Assembly: GCF_000974685.2 (NCBI RefSeq)
Contig: NZ_AP018738.1
Coordinates: forward strand, 124,001-188,000
Reading direction: 5' to 3'
DNA length: 64,000 nt
Source of the DNA: Ferriphaselus amnicola
GTDB taxonomy: Bacteria > Pseudomonadota > Gammaproteobacteria > Burkholderiales > Gallionellaceae
The notes beneath the pieces were generated by a model, which searched no databases, was not told the origin of the DNA, and saw only the letters and a program-made list of their open reading frames with translations. Shown here in pieces: positions 16,882 to 28,941 of this stretch; positions within the stretch are counted from its first letter, which is position 1; each line of letters begins with the position of its first letter. Made by a program: the position numbers and the translations under genes.

Positions 16882-17799
16882 ATGTTGCCCGTTACCATGC
16901 GCCAATTCCAAGTCTTTGAAAGCGTCGCACGCCATTTGAACCACTCGCGCGCGGCAGAAGAGCTCTACCTCTCACAACCGGCGGTTTCCATGCAGATCAA
17001 GCAGGTTGAGGAGATTATCGGAATGCCGCTGTTCGAGCAAGCTGGAAAGAAGTTGTTTCTCACTGAAGCAGGACGAGAAATGTTGCATTACAGCCGAACC
17101 GTGCTGGAGCAACTGCAGGAGATGGAGCTGGTGTTCAGCGAGATGAAAGGGTTGGAGCGTGGGCACTTGAATATCGCTGTGGTTAGTACGGCGAACTATT
17201 TCATGCCGCAGTTGCTCGCCAAATTCATCCAAAGCAACGCTGGGATACAGGTCAGTCTGCTGGTGGGTAACCGCGACGCAGTGCTGCAACAAATCACCGA
17301 GAATCGTGCCGACTTCGCCATCATGGGTTTGCCACCAGAGGGGGCGGATATCCTGGCCATTTCCTTCATGCAGAATCCGCTGGTGGTAATCGCAACGCCG
17401 ACACATCCGCTCGCGGACGGTGCAGGCATCAAACCTAGGCAACTGGCGCAAGAGACCTTTCTATTTCGTGAACGTGGTTCCGGTACGCGTAGCGTGGCCG
17501 AACGCTACTTCGCCAGTCATCGCATCCCGCTGCCGAACAACATGGAGATGGACACCAACGAAGCGATCAAGTTGTCGGTGCAGGCGGGCATGGGGCTGGG
17601 CATCATCTCGCAACACAGCATCGGTCTCGAGTTGGAAACTAATCGGTTGCGGGTGTTGAACGTGGATGGTTTCCCTATCGTGCGTAATTGGCACATCGTT
17701 CATCGGCGCAACAAGCGCTTATCGGTGGCGGCGCAGGCATTCGAGCAATTCCTGCTGACCGAGGCCGCCAACTTGACACCGCTGGCCTCGGTCGTTTAG
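16882..17799 (+). CDS. cbbR: LysR-type regulator of CO2 fixation, CbbR
   Basis: 305 residues. The N-terminal winged HTH contains TMRQFQVFESVARHLNHSRA and YLSQPAVSMQIKQVEEIIGM; a periplasmic-binding-protein-like effector domain follows from ~90. CbbR activates cbb operons in response to metabolites such as RuBP or NADPH. Divergent placement from cbbM, with a dyad in between, supports the assignment over other LysR proteins. The dsbD gene converges 9 bases after the stop. Confidence 0.92.
   Translation: MLPVTMRQFQVFESVARHLNHSRAAEELYLSQPAVSMQIKQVEEIIGMPLFEQAGKKLFLTEAGREMLHYSRTVLEQLQEMELVFSEMKGLERGHLNIAVVSTANYFMPQLLAKFIQSNAGIQVSLLVGNRDAVLQQITENRADFAIMGLPPEGADILAISFMQNPLVVIATPTHPLADGAGIKPRQLAQETFLFRERGSGTRSVAERYFASHRIPLPNNMEMDTNEAIKLSVQAGMGLGIISQHSIGLELETNRLRVLNVDGFPIVRNWHIVHRRNKRLSVAAQAFEQFLLTEAANLTPLASVV
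17758..17797 (+). terminator. Possible terminator inside the 3' end of cbbR
   Basis: Nine-bp arms (ACCGAGGCC 17758-17766 and GGCCTCGGT 17784-17792) flank a 17-base loop and are followed by CGTTT. The structure overlaps the last codons. The T-run is weak and the loop long, so function is uncertain. Confidence 0.35.
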
Positions 17800-17808
17800 C
17801 GCGGGGAA

Positions 17809-19599
17809 TCAGAATCCTGCTGCTGCCAGCGAGCGCAGGAATAACTCTGCGTTTTGAAAGCCGGTCACGCGGAAGTCGCCCAACTCCTTGCCTTGCCCAT
17901 CGTAGAACAAACTGGCGGGCGGGCCGAACAGGGTGTAGCGCTTGAGTAGCGCCTTATCGTCGTCATTGTTGGCAGTTACGTCGGCCTGAAGCAATACGGT
18001 ATCTTTGAGCTTGGCACGCACTTGCGGATCCGCGAAAGTGAAACGCTCCATCTCCTTGCACGACACACACCAGTCTGCGTAGAAATCCAGCATCACCCGT
18101 TTGCCCTGCGCATTAGCGATACGTGCGTCCAACTCAGCCAATGATTTGATTCGCTCGAACGGTAGGCTAGTGGGTATGTCAGCCTGCGTATGTCCTAATG
18201 CCCCCAGAGGGCGGAAGATGTCGCGCGCGCCCGACAGTGCTCCCACCAAATAAGCCGCCCCTAGCATCAACATCAGCACGCCTATACCGCGCCACAGTTT
18301 GCGCCAACCGGAAGCGTTGGGCGGCAAGGCATCCAGCACACGCAGGAACATAGCGGATAGGATCAGCAACGCCGCCCATAAGCCCATTTGGAGCGATATG
18401 GAAAATAGTGGCGATACGATCCAGATCGCTACGCCTAACATCATCACACCGAAAATGCGCTTGACGGATTCCATCCATGCCCCAGCGCGCGGCAATAAAG
18501 CACCGGCGGATGTGCCGATCAACAGTAACGGCAATCCCATGCCTAGTGCCAAGGCAAACAAGGCGGAGCCACCCAGCAGCGCATCGTGCGTTTTGCCGAT
18601 GTAGAGCAATGCCCCCGCCATCGGCGCGGCCACGCACGGGCTCATGATAATGGCCGACAGCGCGCCCATCGCGAACACGCCACCGAAATGTCCGCCATGC
18701 AGATGGCTGCTGGTCTCGGTCAGCCGGCTTTGCAATGCCGAAGGCAATTGCAGCTCATAGAGGCCGAACATGGACAGAGACAGAATCACGAATAGTGCCG
18801 CGAAACTGCCTAGTACCCAAGGCGTTTGCAGCGCATTCGAGATCAGTTCGCCGGACAACCCTGCGGCCACACCTGCCGCCGCATAAGTGAGCGCCATCCC
18901 CAGCACGTAAGCCAGCGACAAGAAGAAGGCATGGCGATGGGTGATCTTGTGGCCGTGACCGACGATGATGCCGGACAAAATCGGTACCATTGGAAACACG
19001 CATGGTGTGAATGCCAGCAGCAATCCCGCGCCGAAGAAGACGGAAATGACCAACCAGAAATTGCCTTGTTGCAGCACCTTAGCGATGCGCCCGTCCTCAT
19101 TGGCAGGCTCATCCACGGTGGCAGCCGAAGCGGCACACACGGTTTGCGACAAGCCCACCATGACGGTTTTATTGATGGGCGGATAGCACAAGCCGTTCTC
19201 GCTACACCCCTGATAAGTCGCCAGCAAGGATAGCGGCTGCGCCAGATTGACGCTCTCTAGCTCGATCTTGGCTTGGAACGACTGGTGATAGACCTCGATC
19301 TTGCCGAAGTTGGGGTCGTCCTTGATCTCGCCTGGCGGCAAGGTAGTGCGCACGATTTTTCCGTTGCCGTCCGCTAACTCGAACGTCACTTTGTTGCGAT
19401 ACAGATAGTAGCCCGGCGTGACGCGAAAACCGGCGAGCAGCGTGCGCTCATCACAACTACTGACTTCCAGTCCAAACGCCTGATCGGGCGGGAGGAACGT
19501 TGCCGACTTGTTGCCGCCGATGCGGTCGAATACGCCAGCGTGGGCCAGATTGACCGCGCATAGCAATATCAAGGATGCAAAGAGCTTCAGTAGTTTCAT
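17809..19599 (-). CDS. dsbD: Thiol:disulfide interchange protein DsbD
   Basis: 596 residues from the ATG at 19599, which follows a signal peptide (MKLLKLFASLILLCAVNLAHA). Three parts are visible: a periplasmic alpha domain with a cysteine pair (SSCDERT and YQGCSENGLCYPP), an eight-helix membrane domain with the paired cysteines FTPCVFPMVP and MSPCVAAPMAG, and a C-terminal thioredoxin-like domain with YADWCVSCKEME. DsbD carries electrons from cytosolic thioredoxin to periplasmic DsbC and cytochrome c maturation proteins, needed for the many c-type cytochromes of iron oxidisers. It overlaps cutA by 4 bases (ATGA). Confidence 0.95.
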   Translation of the reverse strand: MKLLKLFASLILLCAVNLAHAGVFDRIGGNKSATFLPPDQAFGLEVSSCDERTLLAGFRVTPGYYLYRNKVTFELADGNGKIVRTTLPPGEIKDDPNFGKIEVYHQSFQAKIELESVNLAQPLSLLATYQGCSENGLCYPPINKTVMVGLSQTVCAASAATVDEPANEDGRIAKVLQQGNFWLVISVFFGAGLLLAFTPCVFPMVPILSGIIVGHGHKITHRHAFFLSLAYVLGMALTYAAAGVAAGLSGELISNALQTPWVLGSFAALFVILSLSMFGLYELQLPSALQSRLTETSSHLHGGHFGGVFAMGALSAIIMSPCVAAPMAGALLYIGKTHDALLGGSALFALALGMGLPLLLIGTSAGALLPRAGAWMESVKRIFGVMMLGVAIWIVSPLFSISLQMGLWAALLILSAMFLRVLDALPPNASGWRKLWRGIGVLMLMLGAAYLVGALSGARDIFRPLGALGHTQADIPTSLPFERIKSLAELDARIANAQGKRVMLDFYADWCVSCKEMERFTFADPQVRAKLKDTVLLQADVTANNDDDKALLKRYTLFGPPASLFYDGQGKELGDFRVTGFQNAELFLRSLAAAGF

Positions 19600-19925
19600 A
19601 GTGTATTGGGTGTGGTTTCTTGCGCGACCCAAGCCAGATAGGCGGGCAAGCCGGCAACGACAGGGACAGCCACGATCTCGGGAAGTTCATAAGGATGGAG
19701 TTCGCGTATCGTTTGCTCCACGCAGGGGTAAGCGGCGACCGTGGTTTTGATGAGCAGAGGAATCTCGTTCGCCTGCTCCACCGCGTCTTGCCAGCGATAG
19801 ATCGAACTGCATTCGGCTAGGATATTGACGCAAGCGGCGGCGCGGCTGGTGATGAGCGCATGGGCCAGTCGCTCGGCGGTGGCTCGATCAGGTAGGTTGG
19901 TGAGGACGATCAGTGCAGGTTCCAT
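19596..19925 (-). CDS. cutA: Divalent-cation tolerance protein CutA
   Basis: 109 residues, standard CutA1 length. Family marks include TNLPDRATAERLAHALI, AACVNILAECSSIYRW and HPYELPEIVAVPV. CutA1 forms very stable trimers and is linked to copper and divalent metal tolerance, and in E. coli its operon partner is dsbD, as here. The start ATG at 19925 is chosen because the longer open frame upstream lacks family similarity and runs through holA. The stop overlaps the dsbD start. Confidence 0.94.
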   Translation of the reverse strand: MEPALIVLTNLPDRATAERLAHALITSRAAACVNILAECSSIYRWQDAVEQANEIPLLIKTTVAAYPCVEQTIRELHPYELPEIVAVPVVAGLPAYLAWVAQETTPNTL

Positions 19926-19927
19926 GA

Positions 19928-20932
19928 TCAAGCTTTGGCGAAACGCAGTCCTAGCTGGAGTAGCTCGTCCCAAACATCGCCGGAACGTAGGCCCTTGATG
20001 ACTTTGTCCAGTCGCGCCGCATGGCGCAAGGCCACTTCTGCCTGCGACAAGCGAATCCGACGCACAGCGTTTCCTACCGACTCTTGCCGATTGCCCCAGA
20101 CGCGCGCGTCTTTCATCAGACTGGCCAGATTGCCACCGCGCTGAACGCCGCTCAGCAGCTTGACCAACGTGCGCACCTCTTCGGTCAGCGCCCACAGGAT
20201 CAGCACTGTCGCCGTGCCTTCCGCGCGCAAGCCGTCGAGGATGCGCGTGTAGCGTGCGGAATTGCCGGTCAGCATGGCCTCGGCCAGTTTGAACACGTCG
20301 TAACGTGCCACGTCCATCACCGCGTCCTTGACCTGCTCGAAGCTCAGCGCTTCTGCGGGATAGAGCAGACTCAGCTTCTGGATCTCTTGCCAGGCCGCCA
20401 GCAGATTGCCTTCCACCTGATCGGCCAAGAATTCCAGCGTTTCGCGGTCCGCTGATTGGCCATGCCGCTGCAAGCGATTGGCGATCCATGCGGGAAGAGC
20501 GTTGCGGGGGATGTCATCGGCGGCGATGGTCACGCCGTGCTGCTCCAAGGCGGTGAACCACTTGCTGCTGGAGGCGGACTTGTCCAGTCGCGGTAAAGTA
20601 ATCAGGGTCAGCACGTCCGGCGTAAGCTGCGCACAGTGTTCCTGCAACGCCTGTCCGCCCTCGGTGCCCGGCTTGCCAGTGGGGATGCGCAAGTCGATCA
20701 CCTTGCGGTCGGCAAACAAGGACAAGCTTTGCGCGCTGTTGCGCAGCTCTGCCCAACGGAAATCTTTGTCGGCAGTGAAGACTTCCCGCTCGGTGTAGCC
20801 CGCTGAACGAGCAGCGGCGCGAATGCTGTCTGCAGCTTCCAGTGCTAATAACTGCGCATCACCGTGGATCACGTATAGCGGTTTGAGGCCTGCGGCCAGA
20901 TGACGCGGCAGGCTGTCGGCGGTCAGTTTCAT
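19928..20932 (-). CDS. holA: DNA polymerase III delta subunit (HolA)
   Basis: 334 residues, normal HolA length. The N-terminal RecA-like domain contains LKPLYVIHGDAQLLALEAAD and the sensor-like GNLLAAWQEIQKLSLLYP; the C-terminal helical collar domain follows. Delta opens the beta clamp within the clamp loader. Gene order leuS-lptE-holA is shared across many beta- and gammaproteobacteria, which supports the call. The start overlaps lptE by 4 bases. Confidence 0.95.
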   Translation of the reverse strand: MKLTADSLPRHLAAGLKPLYVIHGDAQLLALEAADSIRAAARSAGYTEREVFTADKDFRWAELRNSAQSLSLFADRKVIDLRIPTGKPGTEGGQALQEHCAQLTPDVLTLITLPRLDKSASSSKWFTALEQHGVTIAADDIPRNALPAWIANRLQRHGQSADRETLEFLADQVEGNLLAAWQEIQKLSLLYPAEALSFEQVKDAVMDVARYDVFKLAEAMLTGNSARYTRILDGLRAEGTATVLILWALTEEVRTLVKLLSGVQRGGNLASLMKDARVWGNRQESVGNAVRRIRLSQAEVALRHAARLDKVIKGLRSGDVWDELLQLGLRFAKA

Positions 20933-21423
20933 TCCTGTGCGCGCAGTTTAGCGAACGACAGCCGACGGATGATCTGCTGCACTAGGTCACTGCGCATGTT
21001 CTCGTTCAGTAGGACCTCTTCCTGTTGCTTAGCCAGCACTTGTGTGTCATCCCACGGGAAGTCGCGATGGATCACGATTTCCTGTGCGGGCAGCCAGTCA
21101 TTTTGCTGCTGATCATAGAGACGTAACGAGACGCTATAGAGCAACTGGTATTCCAGCACTCGACCGCTACCGCCCAGTGTCAAAATCTTCTTTTCTGGGA
21201 GTTCTCTGACGATCTGTAACACCACTTGCGCCTCACCCGATTTTTTCGCGAGCTTAATGCCGTTGCTTACCAAGCTGTTACGTAGCTCCTGCGCCAACGG
21301 CGAATACTCGTTCGGAACTTGTAGATAAAGCGTCTCGAACGGCAGCTTGGCTTGCCCACGTAAATGAAAGCCGCAGGCCGACAACAGCAGAGCGAGTAAC
21401 GGGAGCCACCAGCGCAGAGCCAC
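20929..21423 (-). CDS. lptE: LPS-assembly lipoprotein LptE
   Basis: 164 residues. A lipoprotein signal with lipobox LLSAC at ~13-17 is followed by GFHLRGQAKLPFETLYLQVP, the typical LptE N-terminus. LptE plugs the LptD barrel in the outer membrane and completes LPS transport to the cell surface. It sits between leuS (2-base gap) and holA (4-base overlap), its conserved location. Confidence 0.95.
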   Translation of the reverse strand: MALRWWLPLLALLLSACGFHLRGQAKLPFETLYLQVPNEYSPLAQELRNSLVSNGIKLAKKSGEAQVVLQIVRELPEKKILTLGGSGRVLEYQLLYSVSLRLYDQQQNDWLPAQEIVIHRDFPWDDTQVLAKQQEEVLLNENMRSDLVQQIIRRLSFAKLRAQE

Positions 21424-21425
21424 GA

Positions 21426-24083
<2,658 letters not shown>

Positions 24084-24157
24084 TCAGTCGCCAACGGCTG
24101 CTAAATAATTCTGTTAGAATCGCCAGCAAAATTTTTTTCACATTCAGGAGAGAAACT

Positions 24158-25045
24158 ATGTCGCGCAAACACCCCGTGATCGCTGTAACCGGTTCTTCCG
24201 GTGCTGGTACAACTACCGTCAAGCGTGCGTTCGAGAACATTTTCCGCCGTGAGCAGATCGAGGCAGCAGTCGTCGAGGGCGATAGCTTGCATAGTCTGGA
24301 TCGCATGGCATTCCGCGCTGCATCTGCCGAAGCTGCTAAGAATGGCAACAATTCGTTCAGCCATTTTGGCCCAGAAGCCAACCACTTCGACAAGATCGAG
24401 CAGACGTTCAAGAGCTACGGCGAGAGCGGCAAATGTGATCGCCGTTACTACATCCACAGCGATGCAGAAGCTAAGGAGTTGAACGCGCGCTTCGGCACCA
24501 ACCTCGGCCCTGGCCAGTTCACTCCATGGGAAACTGTGGGCGAAGGCTCCGATATTCTGTTCTACGAAGGCCTGCATGGCTTGGTCAAGCACGGCGATAT
24601 CGACGCTTCCCGTTATGTCGATCTGGGTGTGGGCGTGGTGCCTATCGTCAACTTGGAATGGATCCAGAAGATCGCTCGCGACAAGTCTGAGCGTGGCTAT
24701 TCCGCTGAAGCGACGGTGGATACCATCCTGCGTCGTATGCCAGACTACATCAATCACATCACACCGCAGTTTTCGCGTACCCGCGTTAACTTCCAGCGCG
24801 TTTCGACGGTAGATACTTCTAACCCGTTCATCGCCCGTGATATTCCGACTCCAGATGAAAGCTTTGTGGTCGTTCACTTCAGCGATCCTAAAGGTATCGA
24901 CTTCAGCTACATGCTGGGCATGATCCACGACTCGTTCATGTCGCGTCCAAACACCCTAGTGGTTCCCGGCGGCAAGATGAACTTTGCGTTGGAACTGGTG
25001 CTTGGTCCGATCATTCACGATCTGATCGAAAGCAAAAAGAAGTAA
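24158..25045 (+). CDS. prk: Phosphoribulokinase
   Basis: 295 residues, class I (proteobacterial) PRK. The P-loop is VTGSSGAGTTTVKRAF at ~10-25; the family also shows EGDSLHSLDR and FYEGLHGLVKHGDID. It phosphorylates ribulose-5-phosphate to RuBP, the substrate of the CbbM encoded 8 kb away. The ATG at 24158 follows CAGGAGAG; the open frame upstream to 24080 lacks family similarity. It stands alone with its own terminator, so it is not in the cbbMQO operon. Confidence 0.97.
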   Translation: MSRKHPVIAVTGSSGAGTTTVKRAFENIFRREQIEAAVVEGDSLHSLDRMAFRAASAEAAKNGNNSFSHFGPEANHFDKIEQTFKSYGESGKCDRRYYIHSDAEAKELNARFGTNLGPGQFTPWETVGEGSDILFYEGLHGLVKHGDIDASRYVDLGVGVVPIVNLEWIQKIARDKSERGYSAEATVDTILRRMPDYINHITPQFSRTRVNFQRVSTVDTSNPFIARDIPTPDESFVVVHFSDPKGIDFSYMLGMIHDSFMSRPNTLVVPGGKMNFALELVLGPIIHDLIESKKK

Positions 25046-25064
25046 TCACGGCTGTATCACGACG

Positions 25065-25098
25065 ATGGGGAATCAGGTTTCTGATTCCCCATTTCATT
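25065..25098 (+). terminator. Rho-independent terminator after prk
   Basis: A perfect 12-bp stem (25065-25076 with 25081-25092), a GTTT loop and a TTCATTT tail, 20 bases after the prk stop. Confidence 0.88.
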
Positions 25099-25112
25099 TG
25101 CAAGGCTCCAAG

Positions 25113-27269
25113 ATGGATCTGCTCTCCGGCCTCAACCCTGAACAACGCGCAGCGGTCGAACTGCCTGCGCGATCCGCCCTCATCCTCGCGGGAGCGGGCA
25201 GCGGCAAGACGCGCGTACTCACTACCCGCATCGCCTACCTCATCAGTAACGGCTTGGTGTCGCCCAGCGGTGTGCTGGCGGTGACCTTCACCAACAAAGC
25301 GTCGAAAGAGATGCAGGCGCGTTTGTCTGCGATGCTGCCGATCAACACGCGCAGCATGTGGATAGGCACCTTCCACGGCTTGTGTAACCGCTTGTTGCGC
25401 GCGCACTACCGCGAGGCGAATCTGCCGCAGACCTTCCAGATCCTCGACTCGTCCGACCAGCAATCCGCCATCAAGCGGGTGATGAAGGCACTCAATGTGG
25501 ACGACGAGAAGTATCCGCCGCGCGAGTTGCAGAACTTCATTGGCCGCAATAAGGAGCAGGGGCTGCGCGCGCATGAGGTGGAGGCTTATGATCCTTATAC
25601 GCGCCGCAAGATCGAGGTGTTTGCCGCTTACGACGAGCAGTGTCAGCGCGAGGGGGTGGTGGATTTCTCCGAACTGCTGCTGCGTTGTTACGAACTGCTG
25701 TCGCGCAACCAGCAGTTGCGCGAGCATTACCAGGAGCGTTTCAAGCATATCCTAGTGGACGAGTTTCAGGATACCAACCCGTTGCAATACCGCTGGCTGA
25801 AGCTGCTGGCCGGGCAGAGCAATGCGCTGTTCGCGGTGGGCGACGACGACCAGTCCATCTACGCCTTCCGCGGTGCCAACGTCGGCAACATGCAGGAACT
25901 GCTGCGCGACTTCCATGTCGAGAACGTCATCAAGCTTGAGCAGAACTACCGCTCGCACGGCAACATCCTCGATGCCGCCAACGCGCTCATCAGCCGCAAC
26001 CGCAACCGCCTCGGCAAGGAGTTGTGGACGGCGGAGCACAAGGGCGAGCCGTTGCGTGTGTACGAAGCGCCGACCGACATGGACGAGGCGCGCTTCATCG
26101 CTGATGAGGTTCGCCATCTTCACCGCGAGGGCGTGGCGCTGTCCGAGATGGCGGTGCTGTATCGCTCCAACGCGCAGTCGCGCGCGCTGGAACATGCGCT
26201 GGTCGCAGCGGGTGTCAGCTATCGGGTGTACGGCGGGCAGCGCTTCTACGAGCGGCAGGAGATCAAGCACGCGCTGGCCTATCTGCGGCTGCTGGTGAAT
26301 CAGGACGACGACAACTCGCTGCTGCGCGTCATCAATTTCCCCACGCGCGGTATTGGTGCACGCAGCATCGAGCAATTGCAGGAATCGGCTAAGCAGTACA
26401 ACACCACGCTGTTCGATGCGGCGGCACGCATGGGCGGCAAGGTCACCGGTTTCGTCGGACTGATCGAGGAGATGCGTAGCGCCACTGCAAACCTGCCGCT
26501 GCCCGAGATCGTCGATCATGTGTTGGCGCACAGCGGTCTGATGGCGAACTACCAGAACGAGACTGGCGCCAAGAAGCACGAGGCGCAGGAGCGTATCGAT
26601 AACTTGAACGAGCTGCTCAACGCCGCCACCCTGTTCGTGCATGAGAACGAGGACGACAGCTTGGTCGCTTTCCTCACCCACGCCACGCTGGAGGCGGGCG
26701 AGCATCAGGCCGAGGCGGGTAGCGACGCGCTGCACCTGATGACCGTCCACGCCGCCAAGGGGCTGGAGTTTCACAGCGTGTTCATCTCCGGGTTGGAAGA
26801 AGGCCTGTTCCCGCACCAGAACAGTCAGAACGAGGACGGCGGGCTGGATGAGGAGCGCCGCCTGATGTACGTGGCGCTGACCCGCGCACGCCGCCGCTTG
26901 TATCTGACCTTCGCTCAGAGCCGCATGCTGCACGGGCAGGTGAACTACAACATGATGTCCAGCTTTCTGCGCGAGTTACCGGATGAGCTGCTGCAATGGC
27001 TGTCGCCCAGACTGACGCAGCGCACTCCGTCCGCGTTTAGAGCTTACTCACCCCCGGCTGCTGGCAGCACAAAATTGCCGCCCGCTCCCCCCGCACCCGT
27101 CAAGGAAGGCGCTTGGCGCATCGGCCAGCGCGTGTTCCACCAGAAGTTCGGCGAAGGCACGATTACTGGGCTGGAGGGCAATGGCACGGAAGGGCGGGTG
27201 CAAGTCAATTTCAAGCACGCAGGTAGCAAATGGCTGGCGCTGGAGTACGCCAAGCTTACATCAGCTTAA
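25113..27269 (+). CDS. uvrD: DNA helicase II UvrD/PcrA type
   Basis: 718 residues, superfamily 1 helicase close in length to E. coli UvrD (720). Motif I is LAGAGSGKTRVL, motif II is LVDEFQDTN, and motifs III-VI follow (GDDDQSIYAFRGA, LEQNYRSHGNIL, TVHAAKGLEF, VALTRARRRLYL). The C-terminal Tudor-like domain (GQRVFHQKFGEGTITGLEG) marks UvrD/PcrA rather than Rep. It acts in nucleotide-excision and mismatch repair. The ATG at 25113 is preferred because the upstream ATG at 25065 lies inside the prk terminator stem. Confidence 0.96.
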   Translation: MDLLSGLNPEQRAAVELPARSALILAGAGSGKTRVLTTRIAYLISNGLVSPSGVLAVTFTNKASKEMQARLSAMLPINTRSMWIGTFHGLCNRLLRAHYREANLPQTFQILDSSDQQSAIKRVMKALNVDDEKYPPRELQNFIGRNKEQGLRAHEVEAYDPYTRRKIEVFAAYDEQCQREGVVDFSELLLRCYELLSRNQQLREHYQERFKHILVDEFQDTNPLQYRWLKLLAGQSNALFAVGDDDQSIYAFRGANVGNMQELLRDFHVENVIKLEQNYRSHGNILDAANALISRNRNRLGKELWTAEHKGEPLRVYEAPTDMDEARFIADEVRHLHREGVALSEMAVLYRSNAQSRALEHALVAAGVSYRVYGGQRFYERQEIKHALAYLRLLVNQDDDNSLLRVINFPTRGIGARSIEQLQESAKQYNTTLFDAAARMGGKVTGFVGLIEEMRSATANLPLPEIVDHVLAHSGLMANYQNETGAKKHEAQERIDNLNELLNAATLFVHENEDDSLVAFLTHATLEAGEHQAEAGSDALHLMTVHAAKGLEFHSVFISGLEEGLFPHQNSQNEDGGLDEERRLMYVALTRARRRLYLTFAQSRMLHGQVNYNMMSSFLRELPDELLQWLSPRLTQRTPSAFRAYSPPAAGSTKLPPAPPAPVKEGAWRIGQRVFHQKFGEGTITGLEGNGTEGRVQVNFKHAGSKWLALEYAKLTSA

Positions 27270-27354
27270 GCTCTGCATAAATTTACTACTGAATGTAGGA
27301 AAAGATATTACAAAGAGCTTATGTTCTTCTGTGAAGGTCATATTACAATGGTGG

Positions 27355-27394
27355 CTAGGAGGGGGAGTCAAAAGACGTTGAACTCCCTTCCTAG
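27355..27394 (+). other. Imperfect inverted repeat after uvrD
   Basis: CTAGGAGGGGGAGT and ACTCCCTTCCTAG form an imperfect stem with a 13-base loop in the 194-bp gap between uvrD and the guanylyltransferase gene. It could end uvrD transcription, but no T-run follows. Nothing else was recognised in this gap. Confidence 0.3.
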
Positions 27395-27463
27395 AGCTTA
27401 AGCCTGATGCCCGTCTTCCTACGGCGGATTTGATTGTTTCAATAGAGGTGGTGAAAAGCGACA

Positions 27464-28879
27464 ATGATTTACCCGATAATTTTATCTGGCGGTTCTGGAA
27501 CTCGCTTGTGGCCTTTGTCTCGTGCAGCTCTACCCAAGCAGTTTCTACCCTTAGTGACTGATAAAACGCTGTTTCAAGAGACTTTGTTGCGTCTGTCTGG
27601 GCTGGCCGACTTAGCTAAGCCATTGGTGGTATGTAATGCCGAGCATCGCTTTCTCGCTGCCGAGCAGTTGCGCGAGATCGATATCTCCCCCCTTTCTTTG
27701 GTATTAGAGCCCGTCAGTCGCAACACGGCGCCTGCTGTGGCGATTGCCGCGTTTGCCGCGCTCGAACAAAGTGCTGATGCCACTTTATTGGTATTGCCGG
27801 CAGACCACTTGGTTCAGGACGTGGCTGCCTTCCATGCTGCAATCAATCAAGCCGCTGAGTTGGCAAAGCAAGATAAGTTGGTCACTTTTGGCATTACTCC
27901 AGACAGCGCAGCTACTGGTTTCGGCTATATCGAGCGCGGGGTTGCGCTAGAAGGTGCCACTGCTAGCTATGCTGTTGCACGGTTCGTCGAGAAGCCAGAT
28001 GCGGATACGGCACAGCGTTTCTTGGACTCTGGCCAGTTCTTCTGGAACAGCGGCATGTTTGTGTTCAAAGCTTCCGTCTATCTACAGGAACTGGAGAAGT
28101 TCGCCCCTGCGATATATGCGGCTGCCAAAGCATCTTGGCACGGCGGCAAGCATGATCTGGACTTCAGTCGGGTTGATGAGGCTGCATTTGCCGCTTCGCC
28201 ATCCGATTCTATTGATTACGCCGTGATGGAACACACACGCTCCGCAGCGATGGTGACCGCTGATATTGGCTGGGACGATGTAGGTTCGTGGGATGCGCTG
28301 GCCGCCGCGATTCCCGGTGATGCCAATGGTAACGTCCTGCGTGGCGACATCTTTGCTCCACAAACGAAGAATACTTACATCCGCGCAGAAAGCCGTATGG
28401 TGACGGCGATCGGCCTAGAAGACATGGTGGTGGTGGAAACGCCGGATGCGGTGCTGGTCGCGCACAAGGATTTTTCGCAGAACGTGAAGCAGGCGGTGGA
28501 GTATCTGAAGCAGGCGGAGCGTTCTGAGCATCTGGTGCATCGCCGCGTTTATCGCCCATGGGGATATTACGAGGGCATCGATCAAGGCAAGAACTACCAA
28601 GTTAAGCGCATCGTGGTCAATCCTGGACAAAAGCTGTCTTTGCAACTGCATCACTACCGTTCAGAGCATTGGATCGTCGTGGCAGGCAATGCCAAAGTTA
28701 CTGTGGGACGTGCTAATCGTTTATTGCATGCCAACGAGTCGATCTATATCCCTGTCGGGATTAAGCATCGCCTAGAAAATATCGGTGAAACACCACTTTA
28801 TTTGATCGAAGTGCAGACCGGTAGCTATCTGGGCGAGGATGATATCGTGCGCTTTGAGGACGTTTATCAGCGGACCTAA
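27464..28879 (+). CDS. Mannose-1-phosphate guanylyltransferase / mannose-6-phosphate isomerase
   Basis: 471 residues, bifunctional type II PMI-GMP enzyme. The nucleotidyltransferase signature is LSGGSGTRLWPLSRAALPKQF at ~8-28, with FVEKPDAD and FWNSGMF following. The C-terminal cupin PMI domain reads RPWGYYEGIDQGKNYQVKRI and SLQLHHYRSEHWIVVAG from ~355. It makes GDP-mannose for LPS or exopolysaccharide, and resembles ManC/AlgA/CpsB. It stands alone here; a terminator follows 24 bases after the stop. Confidence 0.95.
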   Translation: MIYPIILSGGSGTRLWPLSRAALPKQFLPLVTDKTLFQETLLRLSGLADLAKPLVVCNAEHRFLAAEQLREIDISPLSLVLEPVSRNTAPAVAIAAFAALEQSADATLLVLPADHLVQDVAAFHAAINQAAELAKQDKLVTFGITPDSAATGFGYIERGVALEGATASYAVARFVEKPDADTAQRFLDSGQFFWNSGMFVFKASVYLQELEKFAPAIYAAAKASWHGGKHDLDFSRVDEAAFAASPSDSIDYAVMEHTRSAAMVTADIGWDDVGSWDALAAAIPGDANGNVLRGDIFAPQTKNTYIRAESRMVTAIGLEDMVVVETPDAVLVAHKDFSQNVKQAVEYLKQAERSEHLVHRRVYRPWGYYEGIDQGKNYQVKRIVVNPGQKLSLQLHHYRSEHWIVVAGNAKVTVGRANRLLHANESIYIPVGIKHRLENIGETPLYLIEVQTGSYLGEDDIVRFEDVYQRT

Positions 28880-28902
28880 GTAGCCCCAAAGGAAGTTCAA
28901 AC

Positions 28903-28938
28903 AAAGCAGCCGCTACCGTGATTCGGAGCGGCTGCTTT
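28903..28938. terminator. Bidirectional terminator
   Basis: A perfect 12-bp stem AAAGCAGCCGCT / AGCGGCTGCTTT (28903-28914 and 28927-28938) between two convergent genes, 4 bases before the stop end of the BPSS1780-like gene. The short T/A edges fit termination in both directions. Confidence 0.75.
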
Positions 28939-28941
28939 CAC

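Noticed and set aside
25065-25112. Earlier ATG for uvrD
   Set aside because: It is the first base of the prk terminator stem and adds residues without similarity.
25752-26933. 393-residue minus-strand open frame
   Set aside because: Antisense to uvrD helicase motifs; no family features.
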